From: Clostridia bacterium
GTDB lineage: Bacteria > Bacillota > Clostridia > Christensenellales > Borkfalkiaceae
Assembly: GCA_017463205.1 (NCBI GenBank)
Contig: JAFTPQ010000011.1
Span: 1 to 59,990, forward strand
Reading direction: 5' to 3'
Length of the DNA stretch: 59,990 nucleotides
Shown: one piece after another, positions 19,778 to 28,390 of the stretch
Layout of the letters: the number at the start of each line of letters is the position of its first letter
How positions within the stretch are numbered: the first letter of the stretch is position 1
Notes under the pieces: generated by a model
Database searches by the model: none
What the model saw: the letters and a program-made list of their open reading frames with translations, nothing else
What the model was told of the DNA's origin: nothing
Made by a program: the position numbers and the translations under genes

Positions 19778-22039
19778 ATGAGAAGATTTCGATCAGCGAC
19801 GTGGATCGTGTGTAAAAAAGCGCCTGATGGGGCGGCGGTGGCATTTTGTAAAACGTTGACGTTTGAAAAGCCTGTAAAAAAAGCAACGCTGTATGCAACG
19901 GCGGCGGGGGTATACGAAGTGTATATCAACGGGGAAAAGTTGGGCGATCGGGTATTGAAACCCGGTTTGACAAGTTATACCACTCGTTTGCAATATCAAC
20001 GTTTTTCCGTTGGGAACTATTTAAAAAAGAAAACGGAATTTACGATAGAAGTAGGTCCCGGCTGGGGCGTTGGCACGTTCATTTTTCAAAAAACGAAAAA
20101 TTTCACGCAACACGTTGCAACGATCGCAGAGCTTATCGTCGAATACGAGGATGGTGAAAAGAGGACGTTTGTAACAGATGAAACGTGGAAAGCGTATTCG
20201 ACAGAGGTGGTATATTCGGATATTTACCACGGGGAAACGGTGGATCGTACCCAACCTGCCGTTTGTTACGGAAAGGCGGTGAAAGCGGATATCAACACGC
20301 AATTTATCGCGCAGATCGGGCAGGGAGTTGTGGAGAACGAACGCATCGCGCCCGTTGCCAAATTTCTTACTCCAAAGGGCGAAAAAGTGTTGGATTTCGG
20401 ACAAAATCTGACAGGGTATGTGGAGATCTGCACCGCGGGAAATTACGGGGAGCGAATATCCTTTTCCTGTGCGGAGGTATTGGATAAAGAGGGGAATTTT
20501 TACACGGAAAATTATCGAACGGCAAGATGCAAAACAACGTACGTTTTCGACGGGAAAGAAAGGGTGTACAAACCTAAATTTTCCTTCCAAGGATTTCGGT
20601 ATATCCGTTTTGACGAATGCAGCGATGAATTTTGGGAAAATCTTCCCCCGATCACGGCAATCGTCGTACATTCCAAATTAAAGCGGACGGGATATTTCAC
20701 TTGCGGCAACGAAAAGATCGATCAATTATATCACAACATTATTTGGGGGCAAAAAGGCAATTATTTGGATATTCCCACCGACTGTCCGCAACGGGACGAA
20801 CGTCTTGGTTGGACGGGTGACGCGCAGATATTTTGCCGAACGGCGGCATACAATTTCGACGTATACGCTTTTTTCAGAAAATGGCTGGGGGATCTTCGTA
20901 TCGAACAAGGTCCGAAAGGCTCGATCGGGGGCTCGTGTCCGATTTTTGAAATAGCCGATCGTACGTCCGCGGGGTTTGGCGACGCGGTAGTGATCGTGCC
21001 GTGGGAAGTGTATCGCGCCTATGGCAACAAGCAGATCTTGGAAGAAAATTTCACCTTGATGCAGCGTTGGATAGAATACATTCGCCAAGCGGGACACAAC
21101 GAATATTTATGGCTGGGCGATTGGCATTTTGGCGATTGGTTGGCGATGGATAAAGGTATGGAAGATTCGTACGTAGGGGCGACGTCTAACGATTTGGTCG
21201 CTTCGGCGTTTTATGCGTATTCGACGCAGTTGTTTGTGAAAGCGGGCAAGGCGTTGGGGAAAGATATGCAAGAATACGAAAAGCTGTTAGACAATATCAA
21301 GAGAGAATTTCGCGCATATTTCCTGCCCAACGGGAAATTGTTAGACGAATATCCGCGTACCGAGCAAGCGAGATTATCTCCCGGTGAGGTGGGTATGGAC
21401 AGCGTGCGCAAGGGAAAAACACAAACGGCGCTGACGCTGATTTTACATTTCGGACTTTGTGAAGACAGCCAACGGACAGAGTTGGCAAAACAGTTGGACG
21501 AATTGATCGAAGAAAGCGGCGGAAAAATGACAACGGGATTTTTGGGTACGCCTTATTTGTTGCACGCATTGACGGAAGTGGGCAACGTAAAACGCGCGTA
21601 CGATCTGTTTTTCAGAGAAGACACGCCGTCGTGGCTGTATGCAGTCAATCACGGAGCGACAACAATATGGGAACACTGGAACGGTATTAAAGAAGACGGT
21701 TCGTTTTGGTCGAAGGATATGAATTCCTTCAATCATTACGCATACGGTTCTGTTGGGGATTGGATATACGGCGTCGTGGCAGGGATCGACGTAGCGGACG
21801 GCGGCGAAGGATATAAAAAAGCGCGGCTTGCGCCTCACCCGGACGAGCGGTTGGGGTTTGTAAAATGCCGTTTAAACACAGTTCAAGGCGAAATCGTCAG
21901 CGAATGGCGTTATGAAACGGAAGGGGTGCGTTTTTATTTTGAAACACCCAAGGGAACGGAAACGGAAATTTGCTTGCCGAACGGAAAGACAGAGCAGGTA
22001 GGCGGCGGCAAACACGAATATTTTATCAAAAAGATATAA
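19778..22039 (+). CDS. Glycoside hydrolase family 78-like alpha-L-rhamnosidase
   Basis: A 753-residue protein with the layout of bacterial alpha-L-rhamnosidases. N-terminal beta-sandwich domains (ATAAGVYEVYINGEKLGDRV at about residues 37-56 and GWGVGTFIF) are followed by an (alpha/alpha)6 barrel with YLDIPTDCPQRDERLGWTGD (about 330-349), which holds the catalytic acid region, and TTIWEHWNGIKEDGSFW (about 628-644), which holds the likely base. A C-terminal beta domain begins near residue 675. There is no signal peptide, so it acts in the cytoplasm on small rhamnosides taken up by the cell (inference). It lies between leuC and leuD in the leucine operon, with 42 and 48 bases on either side, and no terminator or promoter was seen around it. 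Family firm, substrate unproven. Confidence 0.88.
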   Translation: MRRFRSATWIVCKKAPDGAAVAFCKTLTFEKPVKKATLYATAAGVYEVYINGEKLGDRVLKPGLTSYTTRLQYQRFSVGNYLKKKTEFTIEVGPGWGVGTFIFQKTKNFTQHVATIAELIVEYEDGEKRTFVTDETWKAYSTEVVYSDIYHGETVDRTQPAVCYGKAVKADINTQFIAQIGQGVVENERIAPVAKFLTPKGEKVLDFGQNLTGYVEICTAGNYGERISFSCAEVLDKEGNFYTENYRTARCKTTYVFDGKERVYKPKFSFQGFRYIRFDECSDEFWENLPPITAIVVHSKLKRTGYFTCGNEKIDQLYHNIIWGQKGNYLDIPTDCPQRDERLGWTGDAQIFCRTAAYNFDVYAFFRKWLGDLRIEQGPKGSIGGSCPIFEIADRTSAGFGDAVVIVPWEVYRAYGNKQILEENFTLMQRWIEYIRQAGHNEYLWLGDWHFGDWLAMDKGMEDSYVGATSNDLVASAFYAYSTQLFVKAGKALGKDMQEYEKLLDNIKREFRAYFLPNGKLLDEYPRTEQARLSPGEVGMDSVRKGKTQTALTLILHFGLCEDSQRTELAKQLDELIEESGGKMTTGFLGTPYLLHALTEVGNVKRAYDLFFREDTPSWLYAVNHGATTIWEHWNGIKEDGSFWSKDMNSFNHYAYGSVGDWIYGVVAGIDVADGGEGYKKARLAPHPDERLGFVKCRLNTVQGEIVSEWRYETEGVRFYFETPKGTETEICLPNGKTEQVGGGKHEYFIKKI

Positions 22040-22087
22040 ATTTTATTAAAAGCGACAATAGAGGAAAAACGGAAACAGAGGCGAACA

Positions 22088-22582
22088 ATGAAATTTCAAG
22101 GACGAGCAATCAAATACGGGGATAACGTCGATACGGACGTGATCATTCCCGCGCGGTATTTAAATACGATCGATAAAAAAGAGCTGGCGTCCCACTGTAT
22201 GGAAGACATCGACAAGACGTTTGTACAAAGAGTGCAAGCAGGCGATATTATGGTGGCAGGGCAAAATTTCGGGTGCGGTTCTTCCAGAGAACACGCGCCG
22301 ATCGCGATCAAAGAAAGCGGTATATCTTTGGTGATCGCGCGGAGTTTTGCACGGATATTCTATCGCAATTCGATCAATATCGGGCTTGCGATCGTGGAAT
22401 GTACGGAAGCGGTGGACGGGATCGCGGAAGGGGATCGCGTAGAAGCGGATTTAGAAAAGGGGATCATTTACAATCTGACAACGGGAAAAAGTTTTCAAAC
22501 GCAGCCATTTCCTGCGTTTATCCAAAAGATCATTACAAACGGCGGATTGGTCGAATCGATCAAAAAAGGCGATGTGAAATAG
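22088..22582 (+). CDS. leuD: 3-isopropylmalate dehydratase, small subunit
   Basis: A 164-residue swivel-domain subunit that pairs with LeuC. The start [20 protein letters not shown] is typical (quoted part [15 protein letters not shown]), and the substrate-binding motif [15 protein letters not shown] is at about residues 61-75. The length matches the short archaeal/clostridial type. It is followed after 28 bases by leuB. Confidence 0.96.
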   Translation: MKFQGRAIKYGDNVDTDVIIPARYLNTIDKKELASHCMEDIDKTFVQRVQAGDIMVAGQNFGCGSSREHAPIAIKESGISLVIARSFARIFYRNSINIGLAIVECTEAVDGIAEGDRVEADLEKGIIYNLTTGKSFQTQPFPAFIQKIITNGGLVESIKKGDVK

Positions 22583-22610
22583 AAGAATAGAGAGAAGGTT
22601 GCAAGGCGAT

Positions 22611-23699
22611 ATGAAAACGTATAAAATCGGTTTATTAAAAGGGGACGGAATCGGTCCTGAAATCGTAGAAAGCGCAGTGCGCGTATTGGAAGCGGTGGGG
22701 AAGAAACACGGTGTTTCGTTTGTGTTTACTCCCTATTTGATCGGCGGCGCGGCGATCGACGCTTGCGGCCAACCTCTGCCGCAAGAAACGGTGGAGGGCT
22801 GTTTGGCGTCCGATTCGGTGTTGCTTGGTGCAGTGGGCGGACCGAAATGGGACGGTTTGCCCGGAAATATCCGTCCCGAAAAGGCATTGTTGGGTATTCG
22901 TGCGGCGATGGGGCTGTTTACCAATCTTCGGCCGGCTAAATTGTACCCTGCTTTAAAAAATGCCTGTCCGTTGCGCGAGGATATCGCCGCGAAAGGCTTT
23001 GATATTATGATCGTACGCGAATTGACGGGCGGGATCTATTTTGGCGACCGCGGATATCGGGACGGCGAATACGGAGAAGAAGCGTACGACACCGAACGTT
23101 ACAGCCGTATGGAGATAGAGCGGATTGTACGCGTGGCGTTTGAAACGGCGAGAAAGCGCCGTAAAAAGGTGACGAGTATCGACAAGGCGAACGTATTGGA
23201 AACGTCGCGGTTGTGGCGAAAGATTTTTCACGAGATCGCGGAGCAATATCCCGACGTGGAAATTGCGGATATGTTGGTGGATAATGCGGCGATGCAGTTG
23301 GTGCGTGATCCTTCGCAATTCGACGTGATCGTAACCAGCAATATGTTTGGGGATATTTTATCGGATGAAGCGTCGCAGATCACAGGTTCGATCGGAATGT
23401 TGCCCTCCGCGTCGTTGAATGATGGCAAACGTGGCTTGTACGAGCCGATCCACGGTTCTGCGCCAGATATTGCGGGGCAAAACAAGGCAAACCCGATCGC
23501 AACCGTTTTATCGGCGGCAATGATGTTGTTGTACGCTTTTGACGAGCGCGCGGCTTCGGACGATATCGTAACGGCTGTGGATAAAGTTTTACAGGCGGGA
23601 TATCGCACGGCGGATATTGCAAACGGGGCTACCATGTATTTGTCCACGTCGGAAATGACGGATAAGATCATACAATCGTTATCGGGTGAAAAGGTGTAA
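22611..23699 (+). CDS. leuB: 3-isopropylmalate dehydrogenase
   Basis: A 362-residue NAD-dependent oxidative decarboxylase, the third leucine step. Landmarks are [10 protein letters not shown] near the start, [16 protein letters not shown] (substrate Arg), the metal-binding [12 protein letters not shown], the signature [19 protein letters not shown] (about residues 246-264) and [18 protein letters not shown] (about 279-296). I begin at the ATG giving [13 protein letters not shown]; a TTG 12 bases upstream is open but has no proper spacing to GAGAAGG. The last of the contiguous leucine genes. Confidence 0.96.
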   Translation: MKTYKIGLLKGDGIGPEIVESAVRVLEAVGKKHGVSFVFTPYLIGGAAIDACGQPLPQETVEGCLASDSVLLGAVGGPKWDGLPGNIRPEKALLGIRAAMGLFTNLRPAKLYPALKNACPLREDIAAKGFDIMIVRELTGGIYFGDRGYRDGEYGEEAYDTERYSRMEIERIVRVAFETARKRRKKVTSIDKANVLETSRLWRKIFHEIAEQYPDVEIADMLVDNAAMQLVRDPSQFDVIVTSNMFGDILSDEASQITGSIGMLPSASLNDGKRGLYEPIHGSAPDIAGQNKANPIATVLSAAMMLLYAFDERAASDDIVTAVDKVLQAGYRTADIANGATMYLSTSEMTDKIIQSLSGEKV

Positions 23700-23702
23700 A
23701 AA

Positions 23703-24917
23703 ATGGAGAATAAATTGCAAAAATTGCATAAAAAGCTCTGTTCTTGCGCTGTTTTTCGCGGCGTGTTAGAACACCCTTTGTTTACGCAATTCGGCGGATA
23801 CTGTTTTCTCGACGAAGGGGAGGACGGGTGCGCGCAGATGGATTCTTACGCAGGGTTTGTTGCGGAAATCTATCGTCACGGCGGAAATTTAACGGAATTA
23901 GTGCAAAAATTGGTGTTTGCCGATGAAAACGTGTATATAAAAGGAGTTGCCAAAGGTGAGGAAGTAAATCCGCATATCGTGACGGCGACCGAGCGGGAAT
24001 TGAATATTTTTTCGGAATTTGCCGCATTAACGGCGGAAGATTTTGCCGAAAATATGGGCGTATCGTTGGCAGATATCCCCACGTTTGATTCGTTCAACGC
24101 AGACATGGGTGCTTTGTATCAAAAAAGATTGCGTGAAATCGGGAAATACGGATACGGGATATTTTCTTCTTACTGTATGTTCCGTATGTCGGACGATAAA
24201 CAAATCGAACCGATCGTCAGCGCCGACAAAATTGATATAAACGACTTTATCGGATATGAAACAGAGCGGCGGCAAGTGCTGGACAACACCTGCGCGTTTA
24301 TCGAGGGCAGACCTGCGGCAAATACGTTGCTTTGCGGCGACGCGGGTACGGGGAAATCTTCTACGGTGAAAGCGATGGTAAATCATTTTTTCAAAGAAGG
24401 ATTACGCCTGATCGAACTGCGAAAAGATCAATTGCGTTTATTGCCCGAAGTGATGGGCAGGATCAGCGGCAATCCGTTAAAATTTATCATCTTCATCGAC
24501 GATCTTTCTTTTAATAAAAATAACGACGATTTCAGTATGCTGAAGGCGGCGTTGGAGGGTTCGGCAAGCGCAACGGCGGATAATGCCGTCATCTATGCCA
24601 CCAGCAACCGTCGGCATATCATCAAAGAAAGTTTTGGCGATCGCGACGGGGATGACGTGCATCGAAACGACACGTTGCAAGAAACGTTGTCTTTATCCGA
24701 GCGTTTCGGCTTAACCGTACTGTTTACAAAACCGAATAAACAACTCTATTTGCAGATCGTGAAAGAATTGGCGGCAAGGGAAGGACTTTCGATTGAAGAA
24801 AAAGAATTGGAGTTGAAAGCGGAAGAATTTGCGCTTCGCAAAGGCAGCCGTTCGGCGCGCGGGGCAGAACAGTTTATCAACAGTCTGCTTTCGGCTTATA
24901 AAAGGGATTGCCGTTGA
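23703..24917 (+). CDS. DUF815 family AAA ATPase
   Basis: A 404-residue cytoplasmic protein. The C-terminal two thirds are the DUF815 ATPase domain: Walker A LLCGDAGTGKSSTVKA (about residues 207-222), Walker B LKFIIFIDDLSF (about 259-270), and the sensor region YATSNRRHIIKESF (about 296-309). The N-terminal 180 residues are helical and not recognised. The family is widespread in Firmicutes and Proteobacteria and its role is unknown. The ATG is three bases after the leuB stop, so it is certainly co-transcribed and probably translationally coupled with the biosynthetic genes, which is an odd partner. Confidence 0.85.
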   Translation: MENKLQKLHKKLCSCAVFRGVLEHPLFTQFGGYCFLDEGEDGCAQMDSYAGFVAEIYRHGGNLTELVQKLVFADENVYIKGVAKGEEVNPHIVTATERELNIFSEFAALTAEDFAENMGVSLADIPTFDSFNADMGALYQKRLREIGKYGYGIFSSYCMFRMSDDKQIEPIVSADKIDINDFIGYETERRQVLDNTCAFIEGRPAANTLLCGDAGTGKSSTVKAMVNHFFKEGLRLIELRKDQLRLLPEVMGRISGNPLKFIIFIDDLSFNKNNDDFSMLKAALEGSASATADNAVIYATSNRRHIIKESFGDRDGDDVHRNDTLQETLSLSERFGLTVLFTKPNKQLYLQIVKELAAREGLSIEEKELELKAEEFALRKGSRSARGAEQFINSLLSAYKRDCR

Positions 24918-24951
24918 CGTGAGGGATTGAAAAAAATCGTCAAAACAAAAC

Positions 24952-24977
24952 ATACGCATACCATGTATGCGTTGAAA
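24952..24977 (+). repeat. Dispersed motif copy before ilvA, with hairpin
   Basis: ACGCATA-CCATG-TATGCGT is a perfect 7-bp inverted repeat, followed by TGAAA. The right half is the usual motif CCATGTATGCGTTGAAA. It lies between the DUF815 gene and ilvA. Confidence 0.55.
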
Positions 24978-25032
24978 CAAAGCGAAAAGATATTAATTAT
25001 ATTTTAATAAACGGATACGAGGAGAAAAAATT

Positions 25033-26228
25033 ATGCTTACGATCGATAATGTATATCGGGCGCGCAATGCGCTGAAAGGGGTTATTCGCAGAACGGACGT
25101 GATTCATGCACCGAAATTGTGCGAAGGCGTCGATTTGTATTTGAAGACGGAAAATTTACAGATCACAGGTTCGTTTAAGATCATGGCGCGTATTATAAGA
25201 TGACGCGTTTATCAGCCGAGGAAAAAGCGCGCGGCGTTGTGGCGTGTTCGGCGGGGAATCACGCGCAAGGGGTGGCTTTGGCGGCGAAGAAAAACGGAAT
25301 AAAAGCCGTTATTTGTTTGCCCGACGGCGCGCCCATTTCCAAAGTGGAAGCGACGAAAAGTTACGGCGCGGAAGTGTGTTTGGTGGAGGGTGTATACGAC
25401 GACGCTTATCAAAAAGCGCTTTCTCTGCGCGATGAAAAGGGCTACGCTTTCTTGCATCCGTTTGACGACGAAGACGTGATCGCGGGGCAAGGGACGATCG
25501 CGTTAGAACTTGCCGAACAAATTTCCGATTTGGACGCCGTATTGGTGCCGATCGGCGGCGGCGGTTTGATATCGGGGATCGCTTATACGATCAAGACGAT
25601 GAATCCAAACGTGAAAGTGTACGGTGTGCAGGCGAAAGGCGCGCCGTCGATGAAAAATGCAATTGCGCAGGGGAAAATTGAAGAGTTGCCCTCTGTTTCG
25701 ACGATTGCGGACGGTATTGCGGTGAAAAAACCGGGCAACCTTACGTATCAGCTTTGCAGCCAATACGTAGACGAAGTGGTGACGGTTTCGGACGATGAAA
25801 TTTCCGCTGCTATTTTGGCGTTGATGGAAAAACATAAATTGGTGACGGAAGGCGCAGGCGCGGTGGGCGTTGCGGCGGCAATGTTCGGGAAAGTGGATTT
25901 AAAAGGCAAAAAAGCAGTGTGCGTATTGTCGGGTGGAAATATCGACGTTACCATTCTTTCCCGTGTGATCAACCGCGGCTTGATCATGTCGGGCAGAAAT
26001 TGCCAATTGATGATCGAATTGATGGATAAACCCGGTCAGTTGAAAAACGTAGCGCAGATCATTGCCGATCTGGGCGGAAACGTAACGTCTGTACGGCACG
26101 AACGCGCCAGCGAAGGTTCTGACGTGAACGGGTGCTATTTGCGTATCGTGCTGGAAACGAGAAATTTCGAACATATTCAGCAGATCCGCAACGCATTAAA
26201 CGACAACGGATTTAAATTGTTAAATTAA
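25033..26228 (+). pseudogene. ilvA: Threonine dehydratase, interrupted by a one-base frameshift
   Basis: The gene for the PLP enzyme that deaminates threonine to 2-ketobutyrate, entry to isoleucine. The ATG at 25033 (GAGGAG upstream) reads correctly through LYLKTENLQITGSFKI, including the PLP Lys at residue 49, and then stops at 25201. The rest continues in the next frame from about 25185: GAYYKMTRLSAEEKARGVVA, GNHAQGV, the Gly-rich PIGGGGLISG loop and a C-terminal ACT domain (about 26010-26228). Compared with the family motif SFKIRGAYYK, one base is missing at 25182-25185. Repaired, the protein would be about 397 residues, normal for the short TdcB/IlvA form. Either a genuine mutation or a read error; the rest of the gene looks undamaged. 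Confidence 0.9.
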
Positions 26229-26241
26229 AAGGAGAATAAAG

Positions 26242-26667
26242 ATGGCACAATTAAAAAAAGTAGCAACGGAAAATGCGCCTGCGGCAATCGGACCGTATTC
26301 GCAAGCGATGATCTGTGGAGATCTCGTGTTTACGTCGGGACAGATCGCAATCGATCCCGCAACGGGCAACGTGGAGGCGATTACGATCGAAGATCAAACG
26401 GAACAAGTGATGAAAAACCTCGGCGAAGTGTTGAAAGCGGCGGGCAGCAGTTTTGAAAACGCCGTAAAAACGACTTGCTTTTTGGCGGATATGGGGGATT
26501 TTGCAACGTTTAACGGCATATACGGGCAATATTTCACCACCAAACCCGCGCGCAGTTGCGTGGCGGTGAAAACATTGCCGAAAAACGTGCTGGTGGAGGT
26601 GGAAGTGATCGCCATGGTCAATTCTGCGCCGACACCGATCAAAAAAGGAAAAAGTTTGATGGCTTAA
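26242..26667 (+). CDS. ridA: RidA family reactive-intermediate deaminase
   Basis: A 141-residue protein of the RidA/YjgF/UK114 family. RidA hydrolyses the enamine/imine intermediates that PLP dehydratases such as IlvA release, protecting other PLP enzymes. The conserved parts are APAAIGPYSQAM (about residues 12-23), FTSGQIAIDPATG and the substrate-binding Arg in KPARSCVAVKTLP (about 101-113). A 14-residue C-terminal tail extends beyond most family members. It follows ilvA by 13 bases with AAAGGAG, an arrangement that supports this function directly. Its presence suggests that ilvA is, or recently was, active. Confidence 0.95.
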   Translation: MAQLKKVATENAPAAIGPYSQAMICGDLVFTSGQIAIDPATGNVEAITIEDQTEQVMKNLGEVLKAAGSSFENAVKTTCFLADMGDFATFNGIYGQYFTTKPARSCVAVKTLPKNVLVEVEVIAMVNSAPTPIKKGKSLMA

Positions 26668-26749
26668 AAAGTCGAGCAATAGAAACGGATAAAAACAGGT
26701 CGGCGCTTTTCGCTATGCGATAAAAATGTTTTCAACGGAATAGGATAAA

Positions 26750-26785
26750 AACGCCTCGCGGCATATGTTGCGAGGCGTTACATTT
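26750..26785 (+). terminator. Terminator of the leu/ilv operon
   Basis: AACGCCTCGC and GCGAGGCGTT form a perfect 10-bp stem with a 10-base loop, followed by ACATTTTG. The T-run is short, so termination may be partial. Confidence 0.7.
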
Positions 26786-26802
26786 TGCCTTGATATTTGC
26801 AA

Positions 26803-26881
26803 ATTTTGTCAAAATGAGCAAGTTTTTTTGAAAAGTTTGCAATATTTGCGTTCAAAATGGCAAATTGCGCAATTCATTTTG
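26803..26881 (+). promoter_or_regulatory. Palindrome-rich region upstream of the oxidoreductase operon
   Basis: ATTTTGTCAAAAT (26803-26815) and AATTGCGCAATT (26863-26874) are perfect palindromes. The second is nested between CAAAATG (26853-26859) and CATTTTG (26875-26881) and touches the -35 box of the promoter. This placement is what an operator for a dimeric repressor or activator would look like. The regulator is not known. Confidence 0.4.
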
Positions 26882-26907
26882 CTTATTTTGCTTATTTATA
26901 ATATAAT
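26879..26907 (+). promoter_or_regulatory. Promoter of the oxidoreductase operon
   Basis: -35 TTGCTT, a 17-base spacer and a perfect -10 TATAAT, 47 bases before the first start codon. Confidence 0.6.
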
Positions 26908-26953
26908 AGAAGTGTCATAAAAAGTCGAATAAACAAAGCGTATGGAGGAAAAA

Positions 26954-28390
26954 ATGTTTGACGTGATCGTGATCGGCGGCGGTGTTGTCGGGGGCTTGAT
27001 TTTACGGGAGCTGACAGAATATCGCTTATCGGTGTGTTTATTGGAAAAGGAAAGCGACGTTTGTATGGGCGCAAGCAAGGCAAACAGCGGCATTGTCCAC
27101 GCGGGCTATGACGCAATGCCCGGCTCGTTGAAAGCAAAATTCAACGTGCTCGGCAGCGAGATGATGGAGGGCGTCACGGCGGAACTCGGCGTGAAATACC
27201 GTAGAAACGGCGCATTGGTAGTGGCATTTTCACAAGAGGAGATCGCTACGTTGCAAACGTTGAAAAAACGTGGGGAAGAAAACGGCGTAAAGGGCTTGGA
27301 AATTGTTCAACAGGAAGAATTGCGCACAATGGAGAAAAATATTTCCGATACGGCGTTGGCGGCTTTGTACGCCCCGACGAGCGGCGTGGTTTGCCCTTAC
27401 GAATTGTCGATCGCAGCGATCGGAAACGCAATGGATAACGGCGCGGCGCTGTATAACGATTTTGACGTGACTTCGATCGCTCGAAAAGCGGACGAAAAGG
27501 GCGAAACGTATGTGGTATGCTCGAAAAACGGACAAGAAGTTGAGGGTAGATATATCGTCAACTGCGCGGGGCTGAATAGCGGCGCGATCGCCGCACTTGT
27601 CGGCGATGATCTGTGCGTTGGGGCGAGAAAAGGTGAGTACGTATTATTAGACCGTGAAAGCGGGGATTTTGTTTCGCATACGCTGTTTTTCACGCCGACG
27701 AAATTGGGGAAAGGTATATTGGTAACGCAAACGGCGGACGGCAATATTTTATTGGGGCCGACTGCGGACGAGAGGACGGCGGATACGCAAACGACCGCGC
27801 AAGGCTTGGCGTTTGTCATTGAAAAAGCGAAGAAAATGACAAAAAATCCCCCTCTGTACAATACGATCACCTCGTTTGCGGGGATTCGTGCGTACAGCGA
27901 TCGGCACGATTTCGTTTTGGAAGAAAGCAAAACGGCACAGGGAGTTTTCCATTGCGCAGGCATCGAATCGCCGGGGCTCACCGCTTCTCCCGCAATTGCA
28001 AAATACGTTGTGGAAACGTGGTTAAGTCAAAAGATGCCGCTTGTAAAAAATAAGAAATTTAACGGGACAAGAAAACCCGATTATTTCTTTAAAAACTTGA
28101 CATTGGAAGAAAAAAATGCGATAATAAAAACAGACCCGTCGTACGGCAAAATCGTTTGCCGTTGCGAACAGATCACGGAAGGGGAAATTTTACGCGCGAT
28201 CCGCGAGAATCCGCCTGCGCGTGATATCGACGGAGTGAAACGCCGCACACGGTCGGGTATGGGCAGGTGTCAAGGCGGTTTTTGTCAGCCGTACGTTGCC
28301 GAATTATTGGCGAAAGAACAGGGGATCGAACTTTTCGAAGTGACGAAAAACGGAAAGGGATCGTCTTTATTAACGGGGGTGACGAAATGA
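26954..28390 (+). CDS. FAD-dependent oxidoreductase, glycerol-3-phosphate dehydrogenase type
   Basis: A 478-residue flavoprotein. The N-terminal FAD-binding motif is DVIVIGGGVVGGLILREL, and the DAO fold continues with MGASKANSGIVHAGYDAMPGS (quoted part GASKANSGIVHAGYD, about residues 39-53) as in GlpA/GlpO and LhgO proteins. The last 90 residues form a BFD-like [2Fe-2S] domain with cysteines in IVCRCEQITEGE and GRCQGGFCQPYV. It is the first of three genes with four-base overlaps; this trio is a common clostridial unit, often beside glycerol kinase. Likely reaction: oxidation of glycerol-3-phosphate, with electrons passed to the second flavoprotein. I start at the ATG after GGAGG; an earlier ATG overlaps that site. 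Confidence 0.85.
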   Translation: MFDVIVIGGGVVGGLILRELTEYRLSVCLLEKESDVCMGASKANSGIVHAGYDAMPGSLKAKFNVLGSEMMEGVTAELGVKYRRNGALVVAFSQEEIATLQTLKKRGEENGVKGLEIVQQEELRTMEKNISDTALAALYAPTSGVVCPYELSIAAIGNAMDNGAALYNDFDVTSIARKADEKGETYVVCSKNGQEVEGRYIVNCAGLNSGAIAALVGDDLCVGARKGEYVLLDRESGDFVSHTLFFTPTKLGKGILVTQTADGNILLGPTADERTADTQTTAQGLAFVIEKAKKMTKNPPLYNTITSFAGIRAYSDRHDFVLEESKTAQGVFHCAGIESPGLTASPAIAKYVVETWLSQKMPLVKNKKFNGTRKPDYFFKNLTLEEKNAIIKTDPSYGKIVCRCEQITEGEILRAIRENPPARDIDGVKRRTRSGMGRCQGGFCQPYVAELLAKEQGIELFEVTKNGKGSSLLTGVTK

